From: Planctomycetota bacterium
GTDB lineage: Bacteria > Planctomycetota > UBA1135 > GCA-002686595
Assembly: GCA_002683825.1 (NCBI GenBank)
Contig: NYUD01000040.1
Span: forward strand, 1-57,722
Direction: 5' to 3'
DNA length: 57,722 nucleotides
Position numbers and translations under genes: made by a program. This document shows, one piece after another, positions 8,824-16,299 of the stretch (positions within the stretch are counted from its first letter, which is position 1; every line of letters starts with the position of its first letter). The notes beneath the pieces are model-generated. The model did not search any database. It was not told the origin of the DNA and saw only the letters and a list, made by a program, of their open reading frames with translations.

Positions 8824-10136
8824 CCCGACGATCGCGCGGCCCGCTTGAAGTAGAGATAGAAGGGCAGCCCCGATCCAAGCAGGCCGAGAGCCCAGACCGC
8901 CTGTACGGGGCGTTCGATGAGCGTGTTCACGATGAAGAACACCGAAACGCAGATGAAGATCAGCGGTGTCACGGGGTAACCCAAGGTCCGGTAGGAGCGT
9001 TCGGCATCCGGACGCCGCACTCGAAAAACGAAGACGAGACTCGCAGCCAGGGTAAAGAAGATCCAATCGGTGAAGGTCACGTAGGTGATGACCTCTTCGA
9101 ACGTCCCCCAGGCCAGGATCAGTACGATGGCCCAGGCCGATTGAAAGAGAACGGCCGCCACGGGCGTGTGAAACGTCGGATGGACACGAGCTAGAACTCG
9201 AAAGAAGAGCCCGTCTTCGGCCATCGCGAAGTAGATGCGCGGAGCGGAGAGCGTATAGATCAAGGCCGTACCGAAGGTCGAGATGACGATAATCACGGCG
9301 ATGGCCGAAGCTCCCGAGGGCATCACGGTTGAGATCGCGTCCGCGGCGACTTTTTGTGAAGCGGCCATCTTCTCCACGCCCAGGAGCCGCATGAAAGCGA
9401 TGTTGATCGCCAGGTAGGTCAACGTGACGATCAGCGCTCCGAGGATCATCGCACGTGGAATGGTGCGAGATGAGTCGCGCGCCTCTCCCGAGAGATAGCT
9501 CGCATGGTGCCAGCCACCGTAGGAGAAGAAGACACCCACCAGAGCCAATCCAAGGGCGCTCAAGGTGTCGCGCGACCCATCGACGGCAGGCGCTGCCGGT
9601 GTTCCAAGCCCCCCACTGCCCATCCATAGCCCCACGCCTACGATGGCTGCGATCCCCGCCAGCTTCAGGCCCGTGAAGAGCCCGGCGAAAAGCTGGACCA
9701 GCTTCACACGCAACACATTGATCGTCGTCACGACCACGACCGCGCCGCAGGCAACCGCGAGTTGTCCGTCCCCACTCAAAGGCACGAGAAAGCCCACGTA
9801 GTAGGCGCAGGCCAGGGTCAGGGCCGCCAGGGCACCCGAGTTGACCACGACAAAGTAGGCCCAGCCGTACCAGAAAGCGGCGAGGTCTCCGTATCCCTCC
9901 CTGAGGTAGACGTAGACCCCACCGGCCCTGGGAAACATCGCGCCGAGCTCGGCAAAGGTCAGCGCACCGGTAAGAGCGACGCAACCTCCAAGCGCCCAGA
10001 CCCCCAGGATCAGCACCGGCGAACCCAGGTGTTGCGCCACCTGCGAAGGGGTCAAGAAGATGCCCGACCCGATGCACGATCCGATCGCGATCAACGTCAA
10101 GCCCGACAACGTGAGTTCGCGCCTGAGCTTGCTCAT
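8820..10136 (-). CDS. APC-family amino-acid permease
   Basis: This 438-residue inner-membrane protein has about twelve hydrophobic helices. The N-terminal helix carries the APC signature 'LIAIGSCIGSGIFLTPS' and is followed by 'ELGAMFPRAGGVYVYLREGYG', the consensus of the LAT-like branch. Later segments ('YLSGEARDSSRTIPRAMILG', 'PRIYFAMAEDGLFFRVLARVHP') are also diagnostic. It probably exchanges or imports neutral amino acids; substrate cannot be told from sequence. Its ATG overlaps the stop of the truncated SGNH gene (ATGA), so it may be translated from that message. A second permease of the same superfamily lies at 14413. Confidence 0.9.
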   Translation of the reverse strand: MSKLRRELTLSGLTLIAIGSCIGSGIFLTPSQVAQHLGSPVLILGVWALGGCVALTGALTFAELGAMFPRAGGVYVYLREGYGDLAAFWYGWAYFVVVNSGALAALTLACAYYVGFLVPLSGDGQLAVACGAVVVVTTINVLRVKLVQLFAGLFTGLKLAGIAAIVGVGLWMGSGGLGTPAAPAVDGSRDTLSALGLALVGVFFSYGGWHHASYLSGEARDSSRTIPRAMILGALIVTLTYLAINIAFMRLLGVEKMAASQKVAADAISTVMPSGASAIAVIIVISTFGTALIYTLSAPRIYFAMAEDGLFFRVLARVHPTFHTPVAAVLFQSAWAIVLILAWGTFEEVITYVTFTDWIFFTLAASLVFVFRVRRPDAERSYRTLGYPVTPLIFICVSVFFIVNTLIERPVQAVWALGLLGSGLPFYLYFKRAARSSG

Positions 10137-10795
10137 TTTCGGGGAACGCTCCAGCGCAGGGCGCTCGGTGGACGGCCGGCCCTGTATTCCCTCAGGTGAG
10201 CTTCATCTCCGAGACCGTCCCACGGCGTTTGGGAGTTCCAGCCAAAGTTGAGAACGATCAGGTCGGGCTCGTAGTCGAAACCCTCGTTCTCGAGAAAACG
10301 CCAACCCTGGAACAGGCTGTAGCCGGGAACGCCGGCGTTCAGACACTCGATGCGGTTACCGGACCGTCGCTTGCGCAGCTCCTCCTCGACGAGATGTGGA
10401 ATCGCTTCGTCGTGGGCGACGAGGTATCCGAAGGTCCAGGAATCGCCGACAGAGAGAACCCGCGTCTCCCCCTCGGGCTTTCTCAACGGGATGTCGTGCT
10501 CCTCTCGCAGACCGCGGGCGTGCGCGATACGTCCGAAGAGCGGCCAGGAGTCGTCCGGCAGGACCAGATCGGGAGCGAGGCGCCAAGAGCACTCGGGATC
10601 CCACTGGAAGACCTCTTCGAACGAGACCTCGTGCTTGTTCTCCACGACCTCGACGAACTGCTTGAGCCGAACGTTCGGTTCCCGCGGCAGCCCGATCCTG
10701 GCCGCCACTTCGACACCGCCCAGGCACAGGAGCGTGACGACAAGCAGCAGCAGGATCCGCACCCGTACGGAGACGTGCAGGCTAGAACGGCTCAT
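10133..10795 (-). CDS. SGNH/GDSL hydrolase-like protein, C-terminally truncated
   Basis: This 220-residue protein has an N-terminal membrane anchor (VRILLLLVVTLLCLGGVEVAAR). Around residues 115-125 comes the SGNH block I 'RVLSVGDSWTFGYLV', with the nucleophile Ser in GDS. A block resembling the Gly and Asn oxyanion motifs follows ('ECLNAGVPGYSLFQG', 'LIVLNFGWNSQT'). The family normally runs on for another 100-150 residues to the catalytic Asp-x-x-His; here the protein stops soon after the Asn block. The stop overlaps the start of the permease in an ATGA. I infer a truncated, likely inactive acyl-esterase. Upstream it overlaps a DUF5989-like mini-gene, the usual neighbour of such hydrolases. 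Confidence 0.7.
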   Translation of the reverse strand: MSRSSLHVSVRVRILLLLVVTLLCLGGVEVAARIGLPREPNVRLKQFVEVVENKHEVSFEEVFQWDPECSWRLAPDLVLPDDSWPLFGRIAHARGLREEHDIPLRKPEGETRVLSVGDSWTFGYLVAHDEAIPHLVEEELRKRRSGNRIECLNAGVPGYSLFQGWRFLENEGFDYEPDLIVLNFGWNSQTPWDGLGDEAHLREYRAGRPPSALRWSVPRK

Positions 10796-10928
10796 AGATG
10801 AACGGCGTAGGCCACCACTTCTTGGTGTGTCCGAGCAGATGAAAGAGTTCCCCAAGCCCGCCGTTGGGGCGGGCTACGGACCGGGGTGTGGGCTCGCTTC
10901 CCCTCTGGGAATTCGACGGTACGGACAT
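10782..10928 (-). CDS. DUF5989-like mini-gene lacking its membrane helix
   Basis: A 48-residue frame ends 'GELFHLLGHTKKWWPTPFIY' plus EPF. DUF5989 proteins are ~50-60 residues, with an N-terminal 'ELW.FL..RKKWW', one transmembrane helix, and a C-terminal 'APFIYTLF'. They usually sit next to a carbamoyltransferase and an SGNH hydrolase. Here the two ends are present but the hydrophobic helix between WW and PFIY is missing, as if deleted in frame. The stop overlaps the start of the truncated SGNH gene by 14 nt, as expected for that operon. The start chosen is the ATG at 10928; no Shine-Dalgarno is evident. The family call is from memory of the pattern. Confidence 0.45.
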   Translation of the reverse strand: MSVPSNSQRGSEPTPRSVARPNGGLGELFHLLGHTKKWWPTPFIYEPF

Positions 10929-11138
10929 GGGCGGCTGGGAACACTCGAGCGTGTCGCGGACCATTATCCTCCCCGGGCCAGCCACCGTGGCCGGTCCCGT
11001 CCCATTTTCTCGATCGGCGAGGGGCGGAAGGCAAACGGATCGCCCGAGCGAGTGACCCCCTCTCCCGGCTCGCCGGCCCTACAATGGAAGAGGAAGTCCT
11101 CACCCCTTTCGCCGCAGTCAGCGGGAAAAGAGAGAGCC
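10929..11138. other. Divergent spacer before idi
   Basis: About 210 nt lie between the leftward mini-gene and the rightward IPP isomerase. It contains no convincing gene. The carbamoyltransferase expected upstream of a DUF5989-SGNH pair is not here, so that operon seems to have lost its first gene. Confidence 0.35.
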
Positions 11139-11681
11139 GTGGCCAGCGTTCAACTCCCCGACGATGCAAGTGATCCGTGGCTCATCCTCGTCGATGAGCA
11201 CGACCTGATCATCGGCCATGAACGCCGCGGACGCTGCCACGACGGAGAAGGGATCCGCCATCGCGCCTTTTCGATCTATCTCTTCGACGATGAGGGACGG
11301 CTCTTGATTCAACAGCGCAGTCTGAAGAAGCGCCTGTGGCCGCAGTGGTGGTCCAACTCGTGCTGCGGCCACCCGGTTCGAGGGGAAGCGACCGAGGTGG
11401 CTGCAGTGCGTAGAATGGGTGAGGAGCTGGGTCTTTCGGTACCCCTCGAATACTCCTTCAGGTTCGGCTACCGCGCCAACTTCGGTGATGCCGGATCCGA
11501 ATGCGAGCTGTGCTCGGTCTTCCTGGGACGTGTAGGGTCTGAGACGATTTGTCCAGATTCTGATGAGGTCATGAACTGGCAATTCGTGGCCCCGAGAGCT
11601 CTGGAGAAGGATCTCGCGCGGCGGAGGGACATCACACCGTGGTTCCGGATGGGATGGGAGACCTTGGCAGGGCAGGTGTAG
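11139..11681 (+). CDS. idi: Isopentenyl-diphosphate delta-isomerase, type 1
   Basis: This 180-residue protein is a Nudix-fold type-1 IPP isomerase that interconverts isopentenyl and dimethylallyl diphosphate in the cytosol. Diagnostic pieces are 'HRAFSIYLFDDEGRLLIQQR', 'WPQWWSNSCCGHPVRGE' with the catalytic Cys, the Nudix-like 'AAVRRMGEELGL', and 'ECELCSVFLG' with the catalytic Glu. The length matches E. coli Idi (182). I chose the GTG at 11139, which follows GGGAAAAGAGAG; upstream in-frame sequence is not conserved-looking. Together with the IspDF fusion at 40222 it indicates isoprenoid synthesis by the MEP pathway, where type-1 Idi is an accessory that balances the two C5 units. Confidence 0.92.
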   Translation: MASVQLPDDASDPWLILVDEHDLIIGHERRGRCHDGEGIRHRAFSIYLFDDEGRLLIQQRSLKKRLWPQWWSNSCCGHPVRGEATEVAAVRRMGEELGLSVPLEYSFRFGYRANFGDAGSECELCSVFLGRVGSETICPDSDEVMNWQFVAPRALEKDLARRRDITPWFRMGWETLAGQV

Positions 11682-11743
11682 CGGACGGCACGTTTCTTGC
11701 GGTGTAGTCCGGGGACAAGGAACCTCAAGCAGGGTTGCCCCCC

Positions 11744-13231
11744 ATGAAATCCATCTTGCCTCTCCTTTTCGTCTCCCTTCTGGTCTGCGGCTCCGTGGTT
11801 CAGGCCGATACGCTCACGGGACGCCTGGTCGATGACCTCGGCATCGGCATCGTCAACGGCGACGTCGACGCCTTCGACATCGGACTCGACAGGGAAGTTG
11901 TCTTGACCGGCGACAGTACGGACGCCAACGGCTTCTTCAGCGTCACGATCCCGGCCGGGCTCTACTTGATCACACTCCAGGGACCTCCGGGTTCGACGAT
12001 CCTCCCACATCTGGTGAACAACTTGTTGATCGTCGGCACGGTGGATCTAGGAACCGTCACGCTCGAACAGGGACATGTCCTCAGTGGGCGCGTGCTGGAT
12101 CAGAACGGCTTTCCCGTCTTCAACCTGGACCTGGATGTCATCGATAACACGACCGGAATGGACATCGACGCGACGGGTGACCGCACGGACATTTTCGGGC
12201 TCTTCAGCATTCTGGTGCCTGCGAACATCGAGCTTCGTTTCGATCCGCGCACAGTCGCTGGTCCCACGTTGGCACCCATCGCAGTTAACCTCCTGCTGAG
12301 CGCCGATACCAATCTGGGGGACACGGTCCTCGAGCCAGGCTATTTCGTCAGCGGCAGGGTCCTGACTACGCTGGGAACTCCCGTAACCGGCGCCGATCTC
12401 GACTTCACCGATAGCGTGACCGGAATAGTAGCCCTCACCCTGGCGGACAACACCGATGCGTCAGGGAACTTCTCAATCATCGTCGCCGCCAGCACCTGGG
12501 ACATCGATTTCTGTCCCCAGACGGCAAACGCGCTCGTCGGTCTGGAGATCCTGGACGTTAGCGTCAGCGCGGATGTGGACGTCGGCACGTTCACACTGTT
12601 GGACGGCGTAGCACTTTTCGGAACCGTGTTCAACGGACTGGGTGCGCCGGTTCAAGGGGTCGATCTCGACGTCAACGATTCAACAACAGGCCTCAAGGTA
12701 GCTCTGTGCGGCGATGGAACCGACGTGAACGGAACCTATTCGGTAGTCGTACCCGTGGGCGTCTACGACCTGCGGTTTACCACGCTGACGGGGCTCGACA
12801 TCCGAACCGACGTCAACGTCGCAGGAGCGACCCAGATCGACAGCGTCCTCTCGCCCTGCCCCCCGGCAAGCGCAGTCATGCGCAACGGTTCCGGGACCAA
12901 TCCGGTCGCGCTCGTGAACATTCGTCCGCCGCGCATCGGGAAGCTCTTCGAAGTCAGCCTCGACTGCAGCGGGCACGCTCCGAGCATTGCCGCCATTTTC
13001 CTCCATACCGGACCGTCGGATGGACTCAATACGAGTCTCGGCCAACTCCTGGTCAGTGGACAGCGAATCTTCACATTGGGCAAGGCCCATGGCGGAAACG
13101 TGATTTCCTTCATCTCTGCCCTCCCCCCTAACCTGAGCCTGTGTGGGAGAATGGGCTACCTGCAGGGGATCATCTTCGGTGACCCGGCGGTACAGCTGAC
13201 CAACGCACTGGACTTGATCGTCGGCTCCTAG
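11744..13231 (+). CDS. Secreted four-repeat carboxypeptidase-regulatory-like protein
   Basis: The protein has 495 residues with a signal peptide ending near VVQADT. It contains four tandem ~90-residue repeats (starts near residues 24, 108, 198, 290). Each has the pattern 'L.GR(V/L).(D/T)..G.PV...DLD..D..TG' then 'TD..G.FS(I/V).VPA', which is the Ig-like CarboxypepD_reg/Cna-B fold. The last ~120 residues ('AVMRNGSGTNPVALVN' to 'LTNALDLIVGS') match the C-terminal domain of the secreted pair at 4014 and 5898. I infer an extended extracellular rod with a shared sorting or anchoring end. The ATG at 11744 is preferred over a TTG three codons earlier. Confidence 0.82.
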   Translation: MKSILPLLFVSLLVCGSVVQADTLTGRLVDDLGIGIVNGDVDAFDIGLDREVVLTGDSTDANGFFSVTIPAGLYLITLQGPPGSTILPHLVNNLLIVGTVDLGTVTLEQGHVLSGRVLDQNGFPVFNLDLDVIDNTTGMDIDATGDRTDIFGLFSILVPANIELRFDPRTVAGPTLAPIAVNLLLSADTNLGDTVLEPGYFVSGRVLTTLGTPVTGADLDFTDSVTGIVALTLADNTDASGNFSIIVAASTWDIDFCPQTANALVGLEILDVSVSADVDVGTFTLLDGVALFGTVFNGLGAPVQGVDLDVNDSTTGLKVALCGDGTDVNGTYSVVVPVGVYDLRFTTLTGLDIRTDVNVAGATQIDSVLSPCPPASAVMRNGSGTNPVALVNIRPPRIGKLFEVSLDCSGHAPSIAAIFLHTGPSDGLNTSLGQLLVSGQRIFTLGKAHGGNVISFISALPPNLSLCGRMGYLQGIIFGDPAVQLTNALDLIVGS

Positions 13232-13308
13232 GAAAACCCCAATACCGCCGCGGAAATAAGTGCTTCTCCATTAGGGCCGCGAGCTGGGTCGTAGCTATCG
13301 TCTTGCTG

Positions 13309-14340
13309 ATGGCGCGAACCAAAGCCCGGTCTTCTCCCGCGCGGAAAGCCCTGAAGCTCGTAGAGACACTCCAAGGGCGATTCGTCGCGAAGCTCGAAGA
13401 GCTGGGGCGGAATCGAGGAGCCCCACAGGCTTTCGAACCGGTGGACTGGTTACGCGACGATGGACGTCACGGGGGCGGCAGGCGCTTTGAAATCGATGGC
13501 ACGCAGATCTTCGGGCGGGCCTCGGTCAACGTTTCGCAGGTGCACTACGACGACGACCCGGGGAAGAAGCTGGGATCGGCGACGGCCCTCTCCGCGATCA
13601 TCCATCCCGAAAACCCACACGCCTCCTCGGTACACATCCACATCAGCTGGACGGAAATGCGCAATGGAGAGGGGTACTGGCGAATGATGGCCGATCTGAA
13701 CCCGTCGATCGAGGATCCGGCGGCCACCAAGGCCTTCGCAGCCAGGCTACGGCACGCAGCACCCGAGCAATACGACTACGCGCAACAACAGGGCGATCGC
13801 TACTTCTTCATACCTGCCCTCGCTCGTCCACGAGGAGTCACCCACTTCTACCTCGAGAGTTACTCGACCGAGGACCCGATGGCCGACGCCAGGCTCGCCA
13901 GGAGCGTGGGCGAAGCGGCCATCGATGCATATGTGGGACTCTTGAACGATGCACTGGATCGTGCGGCATCGGACGCCGAACGCTCGGCCCAGCTGAGCTA
14001 CCACACGCTCTATCTCTTTCAGGTTCTGACCCTCGATCGCGGAACCAGCGCCGGGCTGCTTGTGCACGATCAAAACGACATCGGCATCCTCGGCTCCCTG
14101 CCTGCCCACGTCGATCGCGAACTCCTGGCTGCATGGGAGCCCCGAATGGATCCCCCCCAGGACGAACTTCTGCGAAGGATCGTCGAGATTCTGCCCGATT
14201 CTTCTCCCTCTCCCGTGACGATCGAAGCCAAAGAGGGGTTTGCCGCCGCCATCCGAGTGCACTACCGAAAGCATCCACAAGCCCTGAAGCTTCAGGCCGC
14301 GGCGGACATCGTTCCACCGACTGTAGACAACCACAACTGA
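13309..14340 (+). CDS. Divergent coproporphyrinogen III oxidase (HemF)-like protein
   Basis: The protein has 343 residues, somewhat longer than E. coli HemF (299). Regions that align with HemF by eye are 'FGRASVNVSQVHYDDDP', 'AIIHPENPHASSVHIHISW' (HemF: VVHPHNPYVPTSHANVRFF), 'DAYVGLLNDALDRA', and 'LTLDRGTSAGLLVHDQNDIG' with 'GSLPAHVDRELLAAW'. HemF performs the oxygen-dependent decarboxylation of coproporphyrinogen III to protoporphyrinogen IX. The usual 'GGGFDLTP' segment is replaced by 'MMADLNPS', so this is a distinct subfamily and may have another substrate. Alone on its message; no other haem genes nearby. Confidence 0.7.
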   Translation: MARTKARSSPARKALKLVETLQGRFVAKLEELGRNRGAPQAFEPVDWLRDDGRHGGGRRFEIDGTQIFGRASVNVSQVHYDDDPGKKLGSATALSAIIHPENPHASSVHIHISWTEMRNGEGYWRMMADLNPSIEDPAATKAFAARLRHAAPEQYDYAQQQGDRYFFIPALARPRGVTHFYLESYSTEDPMADARLARSVGEAAIDAYVGLLNDALDRAASDAERSAQLSYHTLYLFQVLTLDRGTSAGLLVHDQNDIGILGSLPAHVDRELLAAWEPRMDPPQDELLRRIVEILPDSSPSPVTIEAKEGFAAAIRVHYRKHPQALKLQAAADIVPPTVDNHN

Positions 14341-14412
14341 AGTGATCGCACCACATCAGAAACAAGCACGCCGATCTCGGGGTGGGCCTCGCGCGCACTC
14401 GCGGGAAGCTGA

Positions 14413-15816
14413 ATGCGTTCGTGCGCGAGGCCGCTTTGGGCGGGCTCACCTACCACGGAACGGTCGCTGTCTCCGCCCCTCGTGAATTCCCAGCCTGACT
14501 CCGTGCGCCAGCGGCCCTTCGGTCTGCCTTCGACAACGGCGCTCGTCGTCGCGAACATGATCGGAGCCGGCGTCTTTACGACCAGCGGTTTTGCACTGGC
14601 TGACCTCGGAGACCGTCGCTGGGTTCTCTGTGCGTGGCTGGTCGGCGGAGGGATCGCCTTGACAGGGGCGATGAGCTACGGACGCCTCGCCGCTCGCTTC
14701 CAGGAGTCCGGCGGCGAGTACGTCTTCCTCAGCCGAGTCATCCATCCGGCCGTGGGCTTCGTAGCCGGCTGGGTTTCGCTCCTGGCAGGTTTTACCGGAG
14801 CGATCGCCTTCGCCGCCACGGCCTTCGAAGTCTACGCCCTGCCGGCCGACGCGCACCCCCCGTGGCTTCCCCAGGGGGCGCTCGCCATCTCCACGATCTT
14901 CCTGTTCGCCGGCCTGCACGCCATGGCCGTGCGCTTCGGTTTGCGCATTCAAAACCTGATCGTGCTGACCAAGCTCTCGCTACTGGTCGCGTTTGTCACC
15001 TACGCCTTCATGATCCTGCCGAGCGACGGCTGGAGCGGCCTTCACGTAGAAAACCAAGGACGCCCGTTCTCGATTTTCGCTTTCGCGGGATCGCTCGTCT
15101 GGATCTCGCTCAGCTACAGCGGATTCAACGCCTCCGTCTATGTGTCGGGTGAAGTGCGTGATGCACGACGCACCGTTCCGAAGTCGCTCATGCTCGGAAC
15201 GATCTCCGTCACGCTCCTCTACCTGGCCCTCAACACCATATTCCTCTATGCACCGCGCCCCGACGAGGTGGTGGGACGCGAGGATATCGCGGCTATCGCG
15301 GCGCTAGCTCTGGGCGGTGAAGGGCTTGCGAAAGCTGTTCGCATCGCCATTTCCATCGCACTCTTGACGTCCATCTCATCGATGATCGTCGCCGGCCCGC
15401 GGGTCTACGCACAGATGGCGCGGGACGGAGTGTTTCCGCCATGGCTCGCCGACCGTGGTACCGACACTCCGCCGACAAAATCGATCGTGCTGCAGACACT
15501 TCTGGCTGCCGCCGTCGTCTGGATGGCGACGCTCGAACAACTGCTCTCCTACCTGGCCTTCACGCTTTCCCTCAGTGCAGCGGCGACCGTCGCATGCCTC
15601 TTCGTCCTGCAAAGACGCGATGTCGATCGCAAGAAGAGCCTGTTGGAAATGGCTGCACCGGCGACTTATGTCACAGCCACGTTGACGCTGGCGACACTCG
15701 CCGCGGTCAACCGGCCCTGGCAACTGGCAGCAACCTGCCTCACCGTTGCCAGCGGACTGGGACTCCATGCCATCTTCACGTCCAAGAAAGGGGCCTCTCA
15801 GGAACGCAACCTGTAG
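14413..15816 (+). CDS. APC-superfamily amino-acid permease
   Basis: The 467-residue membrane protein has about twelve hydrophobic segments. Segment one carries 'VVANMIGAGVFTTSGFAL', an APC signature. 'SYGRLAARFQESGGEYVFLS' and 'VSGEVRDARRTVPKSLMLGT' match the conserved loops of the family. Substrate is unknown; probably an amino acid or polyamine exchanger of the inner membrane. The ATG at 14413 has a GGGAAG upstream. It adds a 36-residue tail before the first helix, and a GTG at 14482 would give a more usual length. It is not closely related to the permease at 8820 beyond the superfamily. Confidence 0.88.
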   Translation: MRSCARPLWAGSPTTERSLSPPLVNSQPDSVRQRPFGLPSTTALVVANMIGAGVFTTSGFALADLGDRRWVLCAWLVGGGIALTGAMSYGRLAARFQESGGEYVFLSRVIHPAVGFVAGWVSLLAGFTGAIAFAATAFEVYALPADAHPPWLPQGALAISTIFLFAGLHAMAVRFGLRIQNLIVLTKLSLLVAFVTYAFMILPSDGWSGLHVENQGRPFSIFAFAGSLVWISLSYSGFNASVYVSGEVRDARRTVPKSLMLGTISVTLLYLALNTIFLYAPRPDEVVGREDIAAIAALALGGEGLAKAVRIAISIALLTSISSMIVAGPRVYAQMARDGVFPPWLADRGTDTPPTKSIVLQTLLAAAVVWMATLEQLLSYLAFTLSLSAAATVACLFVLQRRDVDRKKSLLEMAAPATYVTATLTLATLAAVNRPWQLAATCLTVASGLGLHAIFTSKKGASQERNL

Positions 15817-16299
15817 GAGCACAGTAAGTTGTCGGTCCCAGCCCTCTTGGCCACCATTTCGCAGTGCGACAGGGCGAGGTGGAGATTTTCGCCTGCGGCC
15901 TGCGGGACGCCTCGAACAAGAAGTTCCTGCGGCCGAAACCCGCGTCCTATCCCCTTGCATACGTGGCGAACTCGGCGAAGCCCTCCAGTTCCACCCGAAG
16001 CCCCTGGGCACCGCTGCAGCGCAGAGACAGGACTTACCCGGAGGCGAAGGGAAACCGCCCCTCGAGGTGAAGTCGGCCTGGAACGTCTAGCCGTCCTCTG
16101 TCCGCCGCACCGGGCCCTGGCCACGACTCCACCCGTCAAGCCTAACTCCAAAACCAACCCTTCCGCACCAGCCAACGACCCGCATCGAGAGGATCACGAG
16201 CGACTGCCCCGGACCCACCTCCCCCACCGGAACCGGTTCAAGGTCTTGAAGCTCGGTCTGCTTGCGGAACCAAGTTTCACCCGTGCCACGGGCCGCCTG
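15817..16299. other. Convergent intergenic region without a gene
   Basis: About 480 nt lie between two convergent genes. Several long frames cross it on both strands, but all read as compositionally biased Arg/Pro/Ser sequence and overlap the flanking genes out of frame. I find no RNA gene, hairpin with T-run, or repeat. Confidence 0.4.

Noticed and set aside
10796..10855. TTG-initiated extension of the SGNH protein to 10855
   Set aside because: The ATG at 10795 precedes the membrane anchor directly, and the extension overlaps the DUF5989-like frame.
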